DNA of 64,000 bases from Saccharopolyspora soli (GTDB taxonomy: Bacteria > Actinomycetota > Actinomycetes > Mycobacteriales > Pseudonocardiaceae): the NCBI RefSeq assembly GCF_022678645.1, contig NZ_JALBWV010000011.1, positions 1 to 64,000 on the forward strand, read 5' to 3'. The translations under genes were made by a program, and so were the position numbers. The notes beneath the pieces were generated by a model that was given only the letters and a program-made list of their open reading frames with translations, made no database searches and was not told the origin of the DNA. Numbering within the stretch: the first letter of the stretch is position 1; every line of letters begins with the position of its first letter. Below are positions 8,252 through 17,400 of the stretch, piece by piece.

Positions 8252-9180
8252 CAGCGACCGAGGCGCTTCGCCCCGCGGCACCTCCCGGCGGTGCTGGCCG
8301 CGCCAACCGTTCGGTGCGGCGGTTGACCGAACCTTCGCTGTGGCTGGCGGCTCCGGCGCTGGTGTTCTTCGTCGCGTTCGTGGTCGTGCCGGTCGTGGTC
8401 GTGCTGGTGCTGTCCTTCACCGCCTGGAACGGGATCTCCGCACCGGAGTTCAACGCGGGAAACTGGACGGATCTGATCAGCGACGGGGGGATGTGGCGGT
8501 CGCTGTGGATCACGGTGCAGGTCATGGTGTTGAGCTGGCTGGTGCAGACCCCGCTGAGCATCCTGCTCGGGGTGTTCGTCGCCGGACGGCAGCGCTACCG
8601 AGCGGTGTTGGCGACGATCTTCTTCCTCCCGCTGGTGCTGTCCGCGACCGGAATCGGGATCCTGTGGCGAAACCTCGCCGACCCGAACTTCGGCATGCTG
8701 GCCGGACTCGGCCTGCCCGGGGTGAACCTGCTCGGCGACCCGGATCTGGCGCTGTACGCGGTGATCCTGGTGGTGGCGTGGCAGTTCGTGCCCTTCCACA
8801 CCCTGCTCTACCAGGCTGGCGCGCGGCAGATCCCGGCGCAGCTGTACGAGGCCGCCGAACTCGACGGCGCGGGACCGGTCCAGCGGTTCTTCGCGGTGAC
8901 GCTCCCGCAGCTGCGCAACACCATCATCACGTCGAGCACGCTGGTGCTGGTCGGCTCGCTCACCTACTTCGACCTGTTCTACGTGTTGACCGAGGGCGGC
9001 CCCGGTGATGCGACCCGAATCCTGCCGGTGAACATGTACGTCATCGGCTTCCAGCACTACCAGTTCGGCTACGCCAGCGCGATCGCACTGCTGCTGGTGG
9101 CCCTCGGGACGGCCCTTTCGCTGACGTTGACGAAGTACTCGGGGTTCGCCCGGATGCGAAGCGAGCAGGAAGGTCTGTGA
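8248..9180 (+). CDS. Sugar ABC transporter permease (MalF-type)
   Basis: A 310-residue inner-membrane permease with about six helices, the first after residue 28 (LWLAAPALVFFVAFVVVPVVVV). The cytoplasmic coupling motif EAAELDGAGPVQRFFAVTLP is present; it contacts the ATPase. The ATG overlaps the binding-protein stop as ATGA, so the two are translationally coupled. No ATPase gene follows, so a shared MsiK-like ATPase encoded elsewhere is expected. Confidence 0.88.
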   Translation: MTATEALRPAAPPGGAGRANRSVRRLTEPSLWLAAPALVFFVAFVVVPVVVVLVLSFTAWNGISAPEFNAGNWTDLISDGGMWRSLWITVQVMVLSWLVQTPLSILLGVFVAGRQRYRAVLATIFFLPLVLSATGIGILWRNLADPNFGMLAGLGLPGVNLLGDPDLALYAVILVVAWQFVPFHTLLYQAGARQIPAQLYEAAELDGAGPVQRFFAVTLPQLRNTIITSSTLVLVGSLTYFDLFYVLTEGGPGDATRILPVNMYVIGFQHYQFGYASAIALLLVALGTALSLTLTKYSGFARMRSEQEGL

Positions 9181-10001
9181 TGCGGAAATCCCGAGGCGGT
9201 GTGTTCCCGGCGCTCGGGGCCGGGGTTTGGGCGCTGGTTGTCGCGATTCCGCTGTACTACGTGGTGGTCACGAGCCTGCGCGAATCCGACGATGCGCTGT
9301 CTGCTAACCCGTTGTCGCTGCCCGCAGAGCCAACGTTGGCCAACTACGGCGAAGTGCTGTCGGACGGCTTCCTCTCGTTCCTCTTCAACAGCGTCGTCGT
9401 CACCGCGTTGACGGTCGCCGTGGTGCTCTGCGCCGCTCTGCTGGCCGCGTACGTCGTCGTCCGGGGGCGGCGGCGCAGGCACCAGTTGTTGTTCCGGATT
9501 TTCCTGACCGGACTGGCGATTCCGCTGCAGGCGACGATCATCCCGGTTTACGTGATGATCGTGCAGATGGGGCTTTACGACAGCCTGCTGGCCGTGGTGC
9601 TGCCCGCGATCGCCTTCGCGCTGCCGCTGTCGGTGTTGATCCTGACGAACTTCCTGCGGGACATCCCCGAGGAGTTGTACGAGTCGATGCACCTGGAGGG
9701 TGCCGGGCAGTTCCGGGTGCTGGTGAACCTGGTCCTCCCGCTTTCCCGACCGGCGCTGATGGCGGTCGGGATCTACCAGGCGCTGCAGGTGTGGAACGGG
9801 CTGCTCTTCCCGCTGATCCTGACCCAGCGGCCGGAGACCGCGGTGCTCCCGCTGGCGATCTGGAAGTTCCAGGGCCAGTACACGATCAACATCCCGGCGA
9901 TCATGGCCGTGGTAGTGCTCTCGGCCCTGCCGGTACTTCTCCTGTACATCCTGGGCCGCAGGTTCCTGGTCGCGGGCCTAACCGCCGGAGCAGGCCGGTG
10001 A
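9180..10001 (+). CDS. Sugar ABC transporter permease (MalG-type)
   Basis: A 273-residue permease, second membrane subunit of the xylo-oligosaccharide-type importer. It has six predicted helices, the MalG-like periplasmic loop (TSLRESDDALSANPLSLPAEPT) and the coupling motif ESMHLEGAGQFRVLVNLVLP. The ATG at 9180 is preferred because the AGGAAGG site is six bases upstream; the GTG at 9177 would be only three bases away. Both starts overlap the previous stop. The gene ends 24 bases before a dispersed repeat copy. Confidence 0.87.
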   Translation: MRKSRGGVFPALGAGVWALVVAIPLYYVVVTSLRESDDALSANPLSLPAEPTLANYGEVLSDGFLSFLFNSVVVTALTVAVVLCAALLAAYVVVRGRRRRHQLLFRIFLTGLAIPLQATIIPVYVMIVQMGLYDSLLAVVLPAIAFALPLSVLILTNFLRDIPEELYESMHLEGAGQFRVLVNLVLPLSRPALMAVGIYQALQVWNGLLFPLILTQRPETAVLPLAIWKFQGQYTINIPAIMAVVVLSALPVLLLYILGRRFLVAGLTAGAGR

Positions 10002-10024
10002 CAGCTCAGACAGTGCTGGGTTGG

Positions 10025-10156
10025 TTTGCGTGGCGGTGCGGGTAGCGGAACCTCAGAGACATTCTCGACTCCGGGATCCCCGATATCATGTATGTCCGAT
10101 ACACCACGTCGGAGCTGTCCTCGCGAGAAGGCCTCTGCGGCTACCGCCGCTTACCT
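10025..10156 (+). repeat. Dispersed intergenic repeat, copy A
   Basis: Begins with GCGTGGCGGTGCGGGTAGCG and continues with CCGGGATCCCCGATATCATG, ATACACCACGTCG and GTCCTCGCGAGA blocks. Copy B (51.0 kb, opposite strand) matches the same order of blocks over roughly 100 bases; copies C and D share the first block. It starts 24 bases after the permease stop. No ORF within it looks real. Confidence 0.75.
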
Positions 10157-10225
10157 GACGGTGATGTCTCGTTGCGGAGCCGCATGCCAATCCGCGCGGT
10201 CCCCTATTCGACCAAGGGCTGAGTC

Positions 10226-10284
10226 TTGACGTTGGTGTGATCCGGATTATAGCGTTCATGAACGGCAAGTTTCGGAAACATTTC
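10226..10284 (+). promoter_or_regulatory. GH30 gene promoter with stacked palindromes
   Basis: TTGACG (10226) and TATAGC (10248) are 16 bases apart. Directly behind the -10 lies the perfect palindrome CGTTCATGAACG (10253-10264). Just downstream of the likely transcription start lie GTTTCGGAAAC (10269-10279) and the overlapping GAAACATTTC (10275-10284), related to the GAAA-N-TTTC operator. This places two possible repressor sites over the start of transcription. Confidence 0.5.
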
Positions 10285-10401
10285 GACAAGTCCCATCTGC
10301 AAACCGCTGCGGTTCCGATGTCTTTTCTGGCTGCGCGCAAGCGCTTTCGAACCTGAGCAGCCAGGCGGCCGGTGCCCGGTGGCCGAGCGGAGGTCATGCC
10401 G

Positions 10402-11862
10402 GTGACTGAACAAGCCATGCCGTCCTCGCGCGATGCTCGTCGCGCCCGATCCGCGTTGCTGACGTCGCTGGTGGTGTTCGCAGCCACGCTGCTCGGTCCG
10501 GCCGACGCCGCCGCCGAGGAACCGGCGATCGTGGTCGACCCCGCGCAGCCGCACCAGCGGGTCGACGGTTTCGGATTCTCCGAGGCGTTCCAGCGCTCCA
10601 ACATCATGCACGGGTCCGAGGGACTGTCCCCGGAGAACCAGCGCCGGGTGCTGGACTTGCTCTTCGACACCGAAAGCGGTGCGGGATTCAGCATCCTGCG
10701 CAACGGGATCGGTTCGTCGCCGGACAACAGCTTCGACCACATGCGCTCCATCGCGCCCACGGATCCGGGCGGCCCGGACGCCGAACCGCAGTACATCTGG
10801 GACGGCTCGGACAACAGCCAGGTGTGGCTGGCCCAGGAGGCGATGCGCTACGGGGTCGACCAGATCTACGCCGACGCGTGGAGCGCGCCGGGCTACATGA
10901 AGACCAACGGCATCGACAGCAACGGCGGTGAGCTGTGCGGGATGCCGGGAACCTCGTGCCCCAGCGGTGACTGGCGGCAGGCGTACGCCGACTACCTCGT
11001 CCAGTACCTCCGCTTCTACCAGCAGGAGGGAATCCCGATCAGCCACGTCGGATTCCTGAACGAGCCGGACCTGACCACCGACTACGCGAGCATGTTGGCG
11101 ACCGGTGCGCAGGCGGCGGACTTCCTCAAGGTGCTGGGCCCGACCCTCCGGAAGTCGGGGCTGGACACCAAGCTCGCCTGCTGCGATGCCACCGGTTGGC
11201 AGGACCAGGCGGAGATGCTGGCGGCGATCCAGGCGGACCCGGCCGCCAGCGCGCAGCTCGACGTCGTCACGGGCCACGGCTATGCCAGCCCACCGTCGGA
11301 GCCGTTGCGCACGGATCTGCCGGTGTGGCAATCGGAATGGGCCAACTTCGACCCGTGGACCCCGGCGTGGGACGACCAGGGCGTGGACGGCGAGGGCCTG
11401 GTGTGGGCCAACCGCATCCAACAAGCCTTCACCGAAGGCAACGTCAGCGCCTTCTTCCACTGGTGGGGCGCCTCGGCCAGCACTGCCAACTCGGGTCTGA
11501 TCCGGTTGCAGGGCGACTCCGTCGAGGTGTCCAAGCGGTTGTGGGCCTTCGCCCAGTTCAGCCGGTTCGTGCGACCGGACGCGGTGCGGTTGGGCGCGCG
11601 GAGCTCGATCCCGGATGTCAGCGTCAGCGCGTTCCGCAACGTCGACGGCTCGATCGCCGTGCAGCTGATCAACAACGGCCACCAGCTGGTCACCGAGGAA
11701 GTGCGCGTCCCCGGCGCGAACGGCAACCGAATCCAGCCTTATCTGACCGACAACGCCCACGACGTCGCTGAGCTGCCCCCGATCCAGGTGCGCGGGGACA
11801 GCTTCGAGGCGACCCTGCCAGCCCGCTCGATCATCACCTACCAACTGCCCGCGCGACGCTGA
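10402..11862 (+). CDS. Secreted glycoside hydrolase family 30 (xylanase-like)
   Basis: A 486-residue exported enzyme. The signal peptide runs through ALLTSLVVFAATLLGPADAAA. The catalytic TIM barrel shows the GH30 acid/base Glu in GFLNEPD (about residue 221) and the nucleophile Glu in VWQSEWA (about residue 312), followed by the short beta-sandwich (VSAFRNVDGSIAVQLINNG). I prefer the GTG at 10402, eight bases behind a GGAGG; the ATG at 10396 is too close to that site. The neighbouring xylosidase and importer, and the GAAAC-type sites at its promoter, suggest glucuronoxylan or xylan as substrate. GH30 also includes glucanases and galactanases, so the substrate is inferred. Confidence 0.82.
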   Translation: MTEQAMPSSRDARRARSALLTSLVVFAATLLGPADAAAEEPAIVVDPAQPHQRVDGFGFSEAFQRSNIMHGSEGLSPENQRRVLDLLFDTESGAGFSILRNGIGSSPDNSFDHMRSIAPTDPGGPDAEPQYIWDGSDNSQVWLAQEAMRYGVDQIYADAWSAPGYMKTNGIDSNGGELCGMPGTSCPSGDWRQAYADYLVQYLRFYQQEGIPISHVGFLNEPDLTTDYASMLATGAQAADFLKVLGPTLRKSGLDTKLACCDATGWQDQAEMLAAIQADPAASAQLDVVTGHGYASPPSEPLRTDLPVWQSEWANFDPWTPAWDDQGVDGEGLVWANRIQQAFTEGNVSAFFHWWGASASTANSGLIRLQGDSVEVSKRLWAFAQFSRFVRPDAVRLGARSSIPDVSVSAFRNVDGSIAVQLINNGHQLVTEEVRVPGANGNRIQPYLTDNAHDVAELPPIQVRGDSFEATLPARSIITYQLPARR

Positions 11863-11942
11863 CGACCGACCCGCGGCGCCGCACGCCGTCCTCATTGGAC
11901 TTGCTGAGGCGATGCTGCCGATCTGGCAGGGAGGAAGTGGAG

Positions 11943-13157
11943 ATGTCTTCGATGTCACGGCGGCGAGCCCTCGCCGTGCTCGGCTCAGCGGCAGCAGCGG
12001 CGGCACTTCCGGGTTGCGCGCCACCGACCGCGGACCTGCCTCCGGAGCCACCCGTCCTACCGCCGCTGCCGAGCGGGCCGGTGGAGCTGACCATCTTCGA
12101 CGTCGCCGGGAACCTGGTGATCTCCAAGGCGATGATGAAGAACTTCCAGGCGGCGCACCCGGAACTGGTCAGCGAGTACCACTACCTGAAGGCTCCGGCG
12201 ACCGACGTGATCGGCAAGATCAAGGCGCAGCAGAACGCCGGACGGGTCAGCATCGACCTGGTGCTCACCGGCGGGGACGGGCTTTCCTCGCTGCGCCAGG
12301 AGAACATGCTGATCGAGCTGTTCCCGCGTTACGAGTCCGCGTTGCCCGACCTGGCCGCCCGGTTGGTTCCGGGCGCCATGAAGATGCACCAGAGCGGCGG
12401 CGGCTACGGCGTGGTCGCCACCTACGGGCCGAACGGACCGCTGCTGGAGTACGCGCCGAACCGGGTTCCGACGCCACCGAAGACCCCGCAGGAACTGCTG
12501 GCCTGGGCTCGCCAGCGGCCCGGCCGGTTCTGCTACCCCCGACCGGACAACTCCGGTCCGGGCCGGACGTTCCTGATGGCCCTGCCCTACCTGCTCGGGG
12601 ACCTCGACCCCAAGGATCCGGTGCGCGGCTGGGAGAAGACCTGGGCCCTGCTGACCGAACTGGACGCCTTCATCGACTACTACCCGTCGGGCACCAGCGA
12701 GGCGTTCAACCAGTTCGCGGGCGGATCGCGGGACATCGTGGTGAGCACCTGCAGCTTCGACATCGGGCAACGCGCCGACGGCGCGATCCCGGCGGACAGC
12801 GCGGTGGCCGTCTTCGACGGTTTCCACTGGGTCGCCGATTCGCACTTCGCGGCGCTGCCCAGGGGCATGGCGGCCGAGAACATCCCGGTCGTGCTGAAGC
12901 TGGTGGACTGGATGTTGCGGCCCGACCAGCAGGCGTTGGCCTACGACGAGGGTTTCATCAGCTTCCCGGTCCACGGGGTCACCGATGCGCTGGCCAACCC
13001 GAAGGGCAGGCGCATCGCCAGGGAGTACGGCAGGCCGGACTTCTACCCGGCGCTGTTCGCCTCGCATCCGGTGGAGACCCCGCTGGAATCGGATGCGCTG
13101 GCGAGTGCATTCGATCTGTGGAACCGCCGCATCGGAAACGGAGGGGCGAATCGGTGA
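11943..13157 (+). CDS. ABC transporter substrate-binding lipoprotein (importer 2)
   Basis: A 404-residue solute-binding protein with an N-terminal SRRRALAVL twin-arginine-like motif, a hydrophobic Ala run and the lipobox LPGC (Cys25). A GGGAGG site lies eight bases before the ATG at 11943; the frame is open upstream but lacks a better start. The mature protein looks like a family-1 or iron/spermidine-type binding protein (VLTGGDGLSSLRQENMLIELFP). Its stop overlaps the GTG of the ATPase gene. The ligand is unknown; the following oxidoreductase genes suggest a carbohydrate or polyol. Confidence 0.8.
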   Translation: MSSMSRRRALAVLGSAAAAAALPGCAPPTADLPPEPPVLPPLPSGPVELTIFDVAGNLVISKAMMKNFQAAHPELVSEYHYLKAPATDVIGKIKAQQNAGRVSIDLVLTGGDGLSSLRQENMLIELFPRYESALPDLAARLVPGAMKMHQSGGGYGVVATYGPNGPLLEYAPNRVPTPPKTPQELLAWARQRPGRFCYPRPDNSGPGRTFLMALPYLLGDLDPKDPVRGWEKTWALLTELDAFIDYYPSGTSEAFNQFAGGSRDIVVSTCSFDIGQRADGAIPADSAVAVFDGFHWVADSHFAALPRGMAAENIPVVLKLVDWMLRPDQQALAYDEGFISFPVHGVTDALANPKGRRIAREYGRPDFYPALFASHPVETPLESDALASAFDLWNRRIGNGGANR

Positions 13158-14293
13158 GCAACGGTGGAAATCCGCGCGGGACTCCCTTCAAGGAACTGAT
13201 CCTCGACGGGCTCACCCGCACCTTCGGCTCCTACACCGCGGTGGACGGGCTCGACGCGACGATCCGGGGAGGTGAGTTCGTCGCACTGCTGGGGCCGTCC
13301 GGCTGCGGCAAGTCCACGGTGCTCAACCTGCTCGCCGGACTGCTCGAACCCACCTCCGGTTCGATCTGGCTGGACGACGAGCGCGTCGACACCGTCCAGT
13401 CCGAGAAGCGCGACTTCGGCATGGTGTTCCAGAACTACGCGTTGTTCCCGCACCTCACCGTCGCCGACAACGTCGGTTTCGGGCTCGTGGTGCGCAAAGT
13501 GGCCAAGGCGGAGCGCCGACGCCGGGTGCGCGAAGCGCTCGATCTCGTCCAGTTGGCCGACCAGGCGGACAAGCGCCCGGCGCAGCTCTCCGGCGGGCAG
13601 CAGCAGCGGGTCGCCATCGCCCGCGCCGTGGTCACCGAGCCGAGGCTGGTGCTGATGGACGAGCCGCTGTCCAATTTGGACGCCAAGTTGCGGCTGGACA
13701 TGCGCACCGAGATCCGGCTGCTGCACCAGAAGCTCGGACTGACGACGGTTTACGTCACCCATGACCAGCAGGAGGCGTTGTCGCTGGCGGACCGGCTGAT
13801 CGTGCTGCTGGGCGGAGTGGTGCAGCAGATCGGCACACCGCAGGAGATCTACCAGCACCCGCAGACCCCGTACGTCGCCGCTTTCGTCGGTTACCGGAAC
13901 CGGTTGTCGCTGACCGTGGTCGATGCCAAGCCCGATGCGACGCGGGTGCGCGGCGACGGCGTCGAACTGCTCGCGGCGGGATCCGAACTGCCGCAGCACG
14001 GCGAGGTGGTGGCCATGATGCGCGCGGAAGACCTCACCGTGACCTCAGAGGACGCGCAGCAGGGCCCGAACCGGATCCCGATGACCGTGCGCGTCGTGGA
14101 ATACCAGGGCAACCACTACGCGGTGGAGGGCCGCACCGCGAACGGATCCATCCTGCACGCCCACAGCACGTCTCCGGTGCGGCCGGGCGAGGAAGTCGCC
14201 GTGGCGGTCGATCCGCAACGGTTGCGGCTGTACGCCGCGCCCAACGGCATCGATGACGAGGTCGCGCTCGCGGCCGAGGGTGAGCGGGTATGA
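13154..14293 (+). CDS. ABC transporter ATP-binding protein (PotA/MalK type)
   Basis: A 379-residue ATPase with Walker A LLGPSGCGKST, Q-loop MVFQNYALFPH, signature LSGGQQQRVAIARA, Walker B LVLMDEPLSNLD and the switch His in VYVTHDQ, followed by a C-terminal TOBE-like regulatory domain. The start is the GTG at 13154, overlapping the previous stop, with GGAGGGG seven bases upstream. This is the only ABC ATPase in the window although five importers are present. It belongs by position to importer 2, whose permeases are of the spermidine/iron type, so it is unlikely to serve the four CUT1 systems. Confidence 0.93.
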   Translation: MSNGGNPRGTPFKELILDGLTRTFGSYTAVDGLDATIRGGEFVALLGPSGCGKSTVLNLLAGLLEPTSGSIWLDDERVDTVQSEKRDFGMVFQNYALFPHLTVADNVGFGLVVRKVAKAERRRRVREALDLVQLADQADKRPAQLSGGQQQRVAIARAVVTEPRLVLMDEPLSNLDAKLRLDMRTEIRLLHQKLGLTTVYVTHDQQEALSLADRLIVLLGGVVQQIGTPQEIYQHPQTPYVAAFVGYRNRLSLTVVDAKPDATRVRGDGVELLAAGSELPQHGEVVAMMRAEDLTVTSEDAQQGPNRIPMTVRVVEYQGNHYAVEGRTANGSILHAHSTSPVRPGEEVAVAVDPQRLRLYAAPNGIDDEVALAAEGERV

Positions 14294-14433
14294 GCAGCCC
14301 GGTGTCAACCCGAGTCCTCCTCAACCGCACCTCAGGGGACCGTGACGCGAGCCAGCCACAAGAAATCGCGAAACGTGAGATTGAGCCGGACGCCACCACC
14401 ACTGTGAATCGCGGAGAGGCGGAACTGGTATGA
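14290..14433 (+). CDS. 47-residue ORF coupled at both ends between ATPase and permease
   Basis: Begins with an ATGA overlap on the ATPase stop and ends with an ATGA overlap on the permease start. The predicted peptide starts MSSPVSTRVLLNRTSG and is polar with no membrane segment. Its first codons resemble the start of the downstream permease (MSSAVSAPS), and GGTATGAGCAG occurs at both junctions. It may be a genuine coupled micro-gene or the trace of a local duplication of the permease start. No known family is recognised. Confidence 0.4.
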   Translation: MSSPVSTRVLLNRTSGDRDASQPQEIAKREIEPDATTTVNRGEAELV

Positions 14434-15356
14434 GCAGTGCTGTATCGGCGCCCAGCAGGCCCGGCCCGGACACCCGGCCGACCAGCGCCCCGGTGCTGTC
14501 GTGGTTGCACCGGCGTGGGTTCAACCGGTTGGTCCTCATGGCGTTGCCCGGCGTCATCTTCATGATCTTGTTCTTCATCTACCCGCTGTTCTACGGCGTG
14601 GGATTGTCCTTCCAAGGCGAAGGCGGCCTGTTCAGCACGTACCACCGCTTCTTCGCCGACCCCTACCTGCGCGACTCGGTGTGGATCACGCTGCGGTTGA
14701 GCGTTCCGGCCGCGCTGATCAACGTGCTCGCCTCGATCCCGCTGGCCTACCGGATGCGCCATCCGATGCGCGGCAAGCAGTTCCTCACCGCCCTGCTGCT
14801 GGTCCCGATGACGCTGGGCACCGTGTTCGTCGCGCAGGGCATGCTCGACTTCCTCGGCCCGGACGGCTGGTTCAACCAGATCCTGCTGCTCGTCGGGCTG
14901 ATCGACGAACCGGTGGTGCTCATCCACAACACCGCCGGGGTGCTGATCTCGATGATCATCTCGGGTTTCCCGTTCGCGTTCCTGCTGGTGCTCGGCTACA
15001 TCGGGGGAATCGATCCGAACCTGGAGAAGGCCGCGGCGGTGCTCGGCGCCCGACCGGCGCAGCGGTTCCGGATGGTCCTGCTGCCACTGCTGCTGCCGGG
15101 CCTGACGATCACGTTCTGCCTGTCGTTCGTGATGTCCTTCGCGGTGTTCCCCTCGGCGACCCTGGTCGGTGATCCCTCCGGCACCACGCACGTGATCTCG
15201 ATCGTCGCCTACGAGGCCGCCTACCAGAACATCGACTACGCCTTCGCCTCCGCCGTGACGGTGATCATGGCGCTGGTGGAACTCGTCGTGCTCGGCCTGG
15301 TGATGCTCGGTCGCGGACGGCTCTACCGGGGCACCAGTTCAGGGGGCAAGGGATGA
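14430..15356 (+). CDS. ABC transporter permease, importer 2 (PotB/AfuB-like)
   Basis: A 308-residue integral membrane protein with a first helix at LMALPGVIFMILFFIYPLFYG and about five more. The coupling helix motif EKAAAVLGARPAQRFRMVLLP is the spermidine/iron-family form rather than the CUT1 EAA-DGA form. The ATG overlaps the stop of the 47-residue ORF, so translation may be handed on from the ATPase gene through it. It pairs with the next permease. Confidence 0.88.
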   Translation: MSSAVSAPSRPGPDTRPTSAPVLSWLHRRGFNRLVLMALPGVIFMILFFIYPLFYGVGLSFQGEGGLFSTYHRFFADPYLRDSVWITLRLSVPAALINVLASIPLAYRMRHPMRGKQFLTALLLVPMTLGTVFVAQGMLDFLGPDGWFNQILLLVGLIDEPVVLIHNTAGVLISMIISGFPFAFLLVLGYIGGIDPNLEKAAAVLGARPAQRFRMVLLPLLLPGLTITFCLSFVMSFAVFPSATLVGDPSGTTHVISIVAYEAAYQNIDYAFASAVTVIMALVELVVLGLVMLGRGRLYRGTSSGGKG

Positions 15357-16198
15357 GCACGATGACGACGCGTCCCCGCCGCTGGACCCTCACCGGCGCG
15401 CTCACCTGGGTCGGCACCGGCGGATTCCTGCTCGGGTTGTTCGGCGCGGTGCTCGCGGTCCTGCTGACCTCGTTCGCGGCGAAGTGGACCGGGACGTGGT
15501 TGCCCGAGTCGCTGACCGCGGACTGGTACCGGCTCGCCTGGGAGGACTACTCGGTCGGCGACCTGCTGCTGGTGACCTTGCAGGTCGCGCTCGCGGTCGT
15601 GGTCCTCTCGCTGGTGATCGCCGTGCCGACCGCGTACGTGCTGTCCCGGCTGAACTTCCCCGGCAAGCGGCTGTTGCTGCTGCTCTTCCTGCTGCCGCAG
15701 GTGATCCCGCCGATGACCTACGGCATTCCGCTGGCGACCGTGATGTACAAGTACCACCTGGCCGAGACGTTGCTCGGCGTGGTCCTGGTGAACCTGGTGC
15801 CCTCGGTGCCGTTCGCGGTCCTGGTGCTGGTGCCCTTCATCGAGCAGATCGACCCGCGCGTCGAGCAGGCCGCGCGGGTGTGCGGAGCTGGCACGTTCGA
15901 CGTCTTCCGCCGCGTCCTGGTCCCACTGCTGGTGCCGGGTCTGCTGGCGGCGGGCGTGCTGGTGCTGGTGCGCACGGTCGGCATGTTCGAACTGACCTTC
16001 CTGGTCGCTGGCCCGGACAGCCAAACCCTGGTGGTGGCGCTGTTCTACGCGGCGGCGTCACCGGGATTGCAGTCCACCCAGCAGATCGACGCGATGGCGG
16101 TGATCTACATGCTCACCACGCTGGTGATGCTGCTGGTGGCACTGCGCTTCGTCGACCCGACGCTGGGGGTGAGGCGAGCGGCCGGATCGAGGGACTGA
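15353..16198 (+). CDS. ABC transporter permease, importer 2 (PotC-like)
   Basis: A 281-residue permease, second membrane subunit of importer 2. It has about six helices beginning WVGTGGFLLGLFGAVLAVLL and the coupling motif EQAARVCGAGTFDVFRRVLVP. The ATG overlaps the upstream permease stop (ATGA) behind an AGGGGGCAAGG site. The oxidoreductase gene follows after a 74-base gap and probably belongs to the same operon. Confidence 0.88.
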   Translation: MSTMTTRPRRWTLTGALTWVGTGGFLLGLFGAVLAVLLTSFAAKWTGTWLPESLTADWYRLAWEDYSVGDLLLVTLQVALAVVVLSLVIAVPTAYVLSRLNFPGKRLLLLLFLLPQVIPPMTYGIPLATVMYKYHLAETLLGVVLVNLVPSVPFAVLVLVPFIEQIDPRVEQAARVCGAGTFDVFRRVLVPLLVPGLLAAGVLVLVRTVGMFELTFLVAGPDSQTLVVALFYAAASPGLQSTQQIDAMAVIYMLTTLVMLLVALRFVDPTLGVRRAAGSRD

Positions 16199-16272
16199 GA
16201 ACCCGTCTTCTCCAAGCTGAACCCGCTGGACAACCCGGGCTCGCGAGGCGCCCGGCTCCCTGGGAAGGACAG

Positions 16273-17400
16273 ATGATCGAATCGCGCAAGCTGCGTGCCG
16301 CCGTCATCGGTGCGGGCGGAATCGCACAGCACAGCCACGTACCCGCGCTGCGGTCGGTTGCCGATCGCGTCAACCTGGTGGCCGCGGTGGACACCGACCC
16401 GGACCGGTTGGCGGAGTTCCGCGCCGCCAACGGGATCGAGGCGGGCTACTCGTCGGTCGAGGAGATGCTGGAGACCCAGAAGCCGGACCTCGTGCACATC
16501 TGCACGCCGCCGTTCGCGCACGTCGAGCCGGTGGTGCGCAGCCTCGAAGCCGGTGCCTGGGTGTTCGTGGAGAAGCCGGTTTGCCTGTCGTTGGCGGAAT
16601 TCGACCGGATCGAGGCCGCCGAACGCGACGGCGGGCCGTACGCGAGCGTGGTGTGCCAGCACCGGTTCGGCTCCGGCGGGCAGCACGCCGCGCAACTGCT
16701 CTCCACCGGCCAGCTCGGTCGGCCGCTGGTCGCGGAGTGCCGGACGACCTGGTACCGCGATCACGCCTATTTCGAAGTGCCGTGGCGCGGACGCTGGCAG
16801 ACCGAGGGCGGCGGCCCCACGATGGGCCACGGCATCCACCAGATGGACCTGCTGCTGGCGCTGCTCGGCGACTGGACGGAAATCCAGGCGATGGCCGGTC
16901 GGCTGGACCGCGACGTGGAGACCGAGGACGTCTCGATGGCCTCGGTGCGGTTCGGCAACGGCGCGATGGCTTCGATCCTCAACAGCGTGCTCTCCCCGCG
17001 CGAGGAGAGCTACATCCGCATCGACTGCACCGACGCCACGGTCGAACTCACCCACTTGTACGGCTACGAGAACACCAACTGGCGCTACACACCGGCCGCC
17101 CACGTGACCGACGAAGCCGTTGTGCGGTCCTGGCGCACACCGGAAACCGACGTGCGCAGCTCGCACGCGGCCCAGCTCGCACTCGTCCTGGAGGCGATGG
17201 ACGCGGGGAAACGGCCACCGGCCAGCGGTGCTGCGGCGCGGCAGACGCTCGAACTGATCACGGCGCTGTACCGGTCGGCGTTCACCGGTGCGCCGGTGCG
17301 CCGCGAACAGCTCATCCCGGACGACCCCTTCTACCGCAGCCTGCACGGCGGAGTCCGGGGTTGGGCCCCGGCCGCCGATGCCGAAGGAGCGAACGCATGA
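16273..17400 (+). CDS. Gfo/Idh/MocA-family NAD(P)-dependent oxidoreductase
   Basis: A 375-residue dehydrogenase. The Rossmann motif AVIGAGGIAQHSHVPAL opens the NAD(P)-binding domain and EKPVCLSLAEFD carries the conserved EKP Lys; the C-terminal domain has the GGGPTMGHGIHQMDLLLALLG motif with the likely active-site His. The ATG at 16273 follows an AAGGA site. Family members oxidise sugars, inositols or their derivatives. The DUF6807 gene overlapping its end is a common partner of this family, and the importer upstream probably supplies the substrate. Confidence 0.87.
   Translation: MIESRKLRAAVIGAGGIAQHSHVPALRSVADRVNLVAAVDTDPDRLAEFRAANGIEAGYSSVEEMLETQKPDLVHICTPPFAHVEPVVRSLEAGAWVFVEKPVCLSLAEFDRIEAAERDGGPYASVVCQHRFGSGGQHAAQLLSTGQLGRPLVAECRTTWYRDHAYFEVPWRGRWQTEGGGPTMGHGIHQMDLLLALLGDWTEIQAMAGRLDRDVETEDVSMASVRFGNGAMASILNSVLSPREESYIRIDCTDATVELTHLYGYENTNWRYTPAAHVTDEAVVRSWRTPETDVRSSHAAQLALVLEAMDAGKRPPASGAAARQTLELITALYRSAFTGAPVRREQLIPDDPFYRSLHGGVRGWAPAADAEGANA

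Noticed and set aside
10026-10229. 68-codon ORF in repeat copy A
   Set aside because: The sequence is the dispersed repeat; the frame is not kept in the other copies.
11912-13153. N-terminal extension of the ATPase frame into the binding-protein gene
   Set aside because: The frame is open but the sequence is Arg/Gly/Pro-rich; the true ATPase starts at the GTG at 13154 with a ribosome site.
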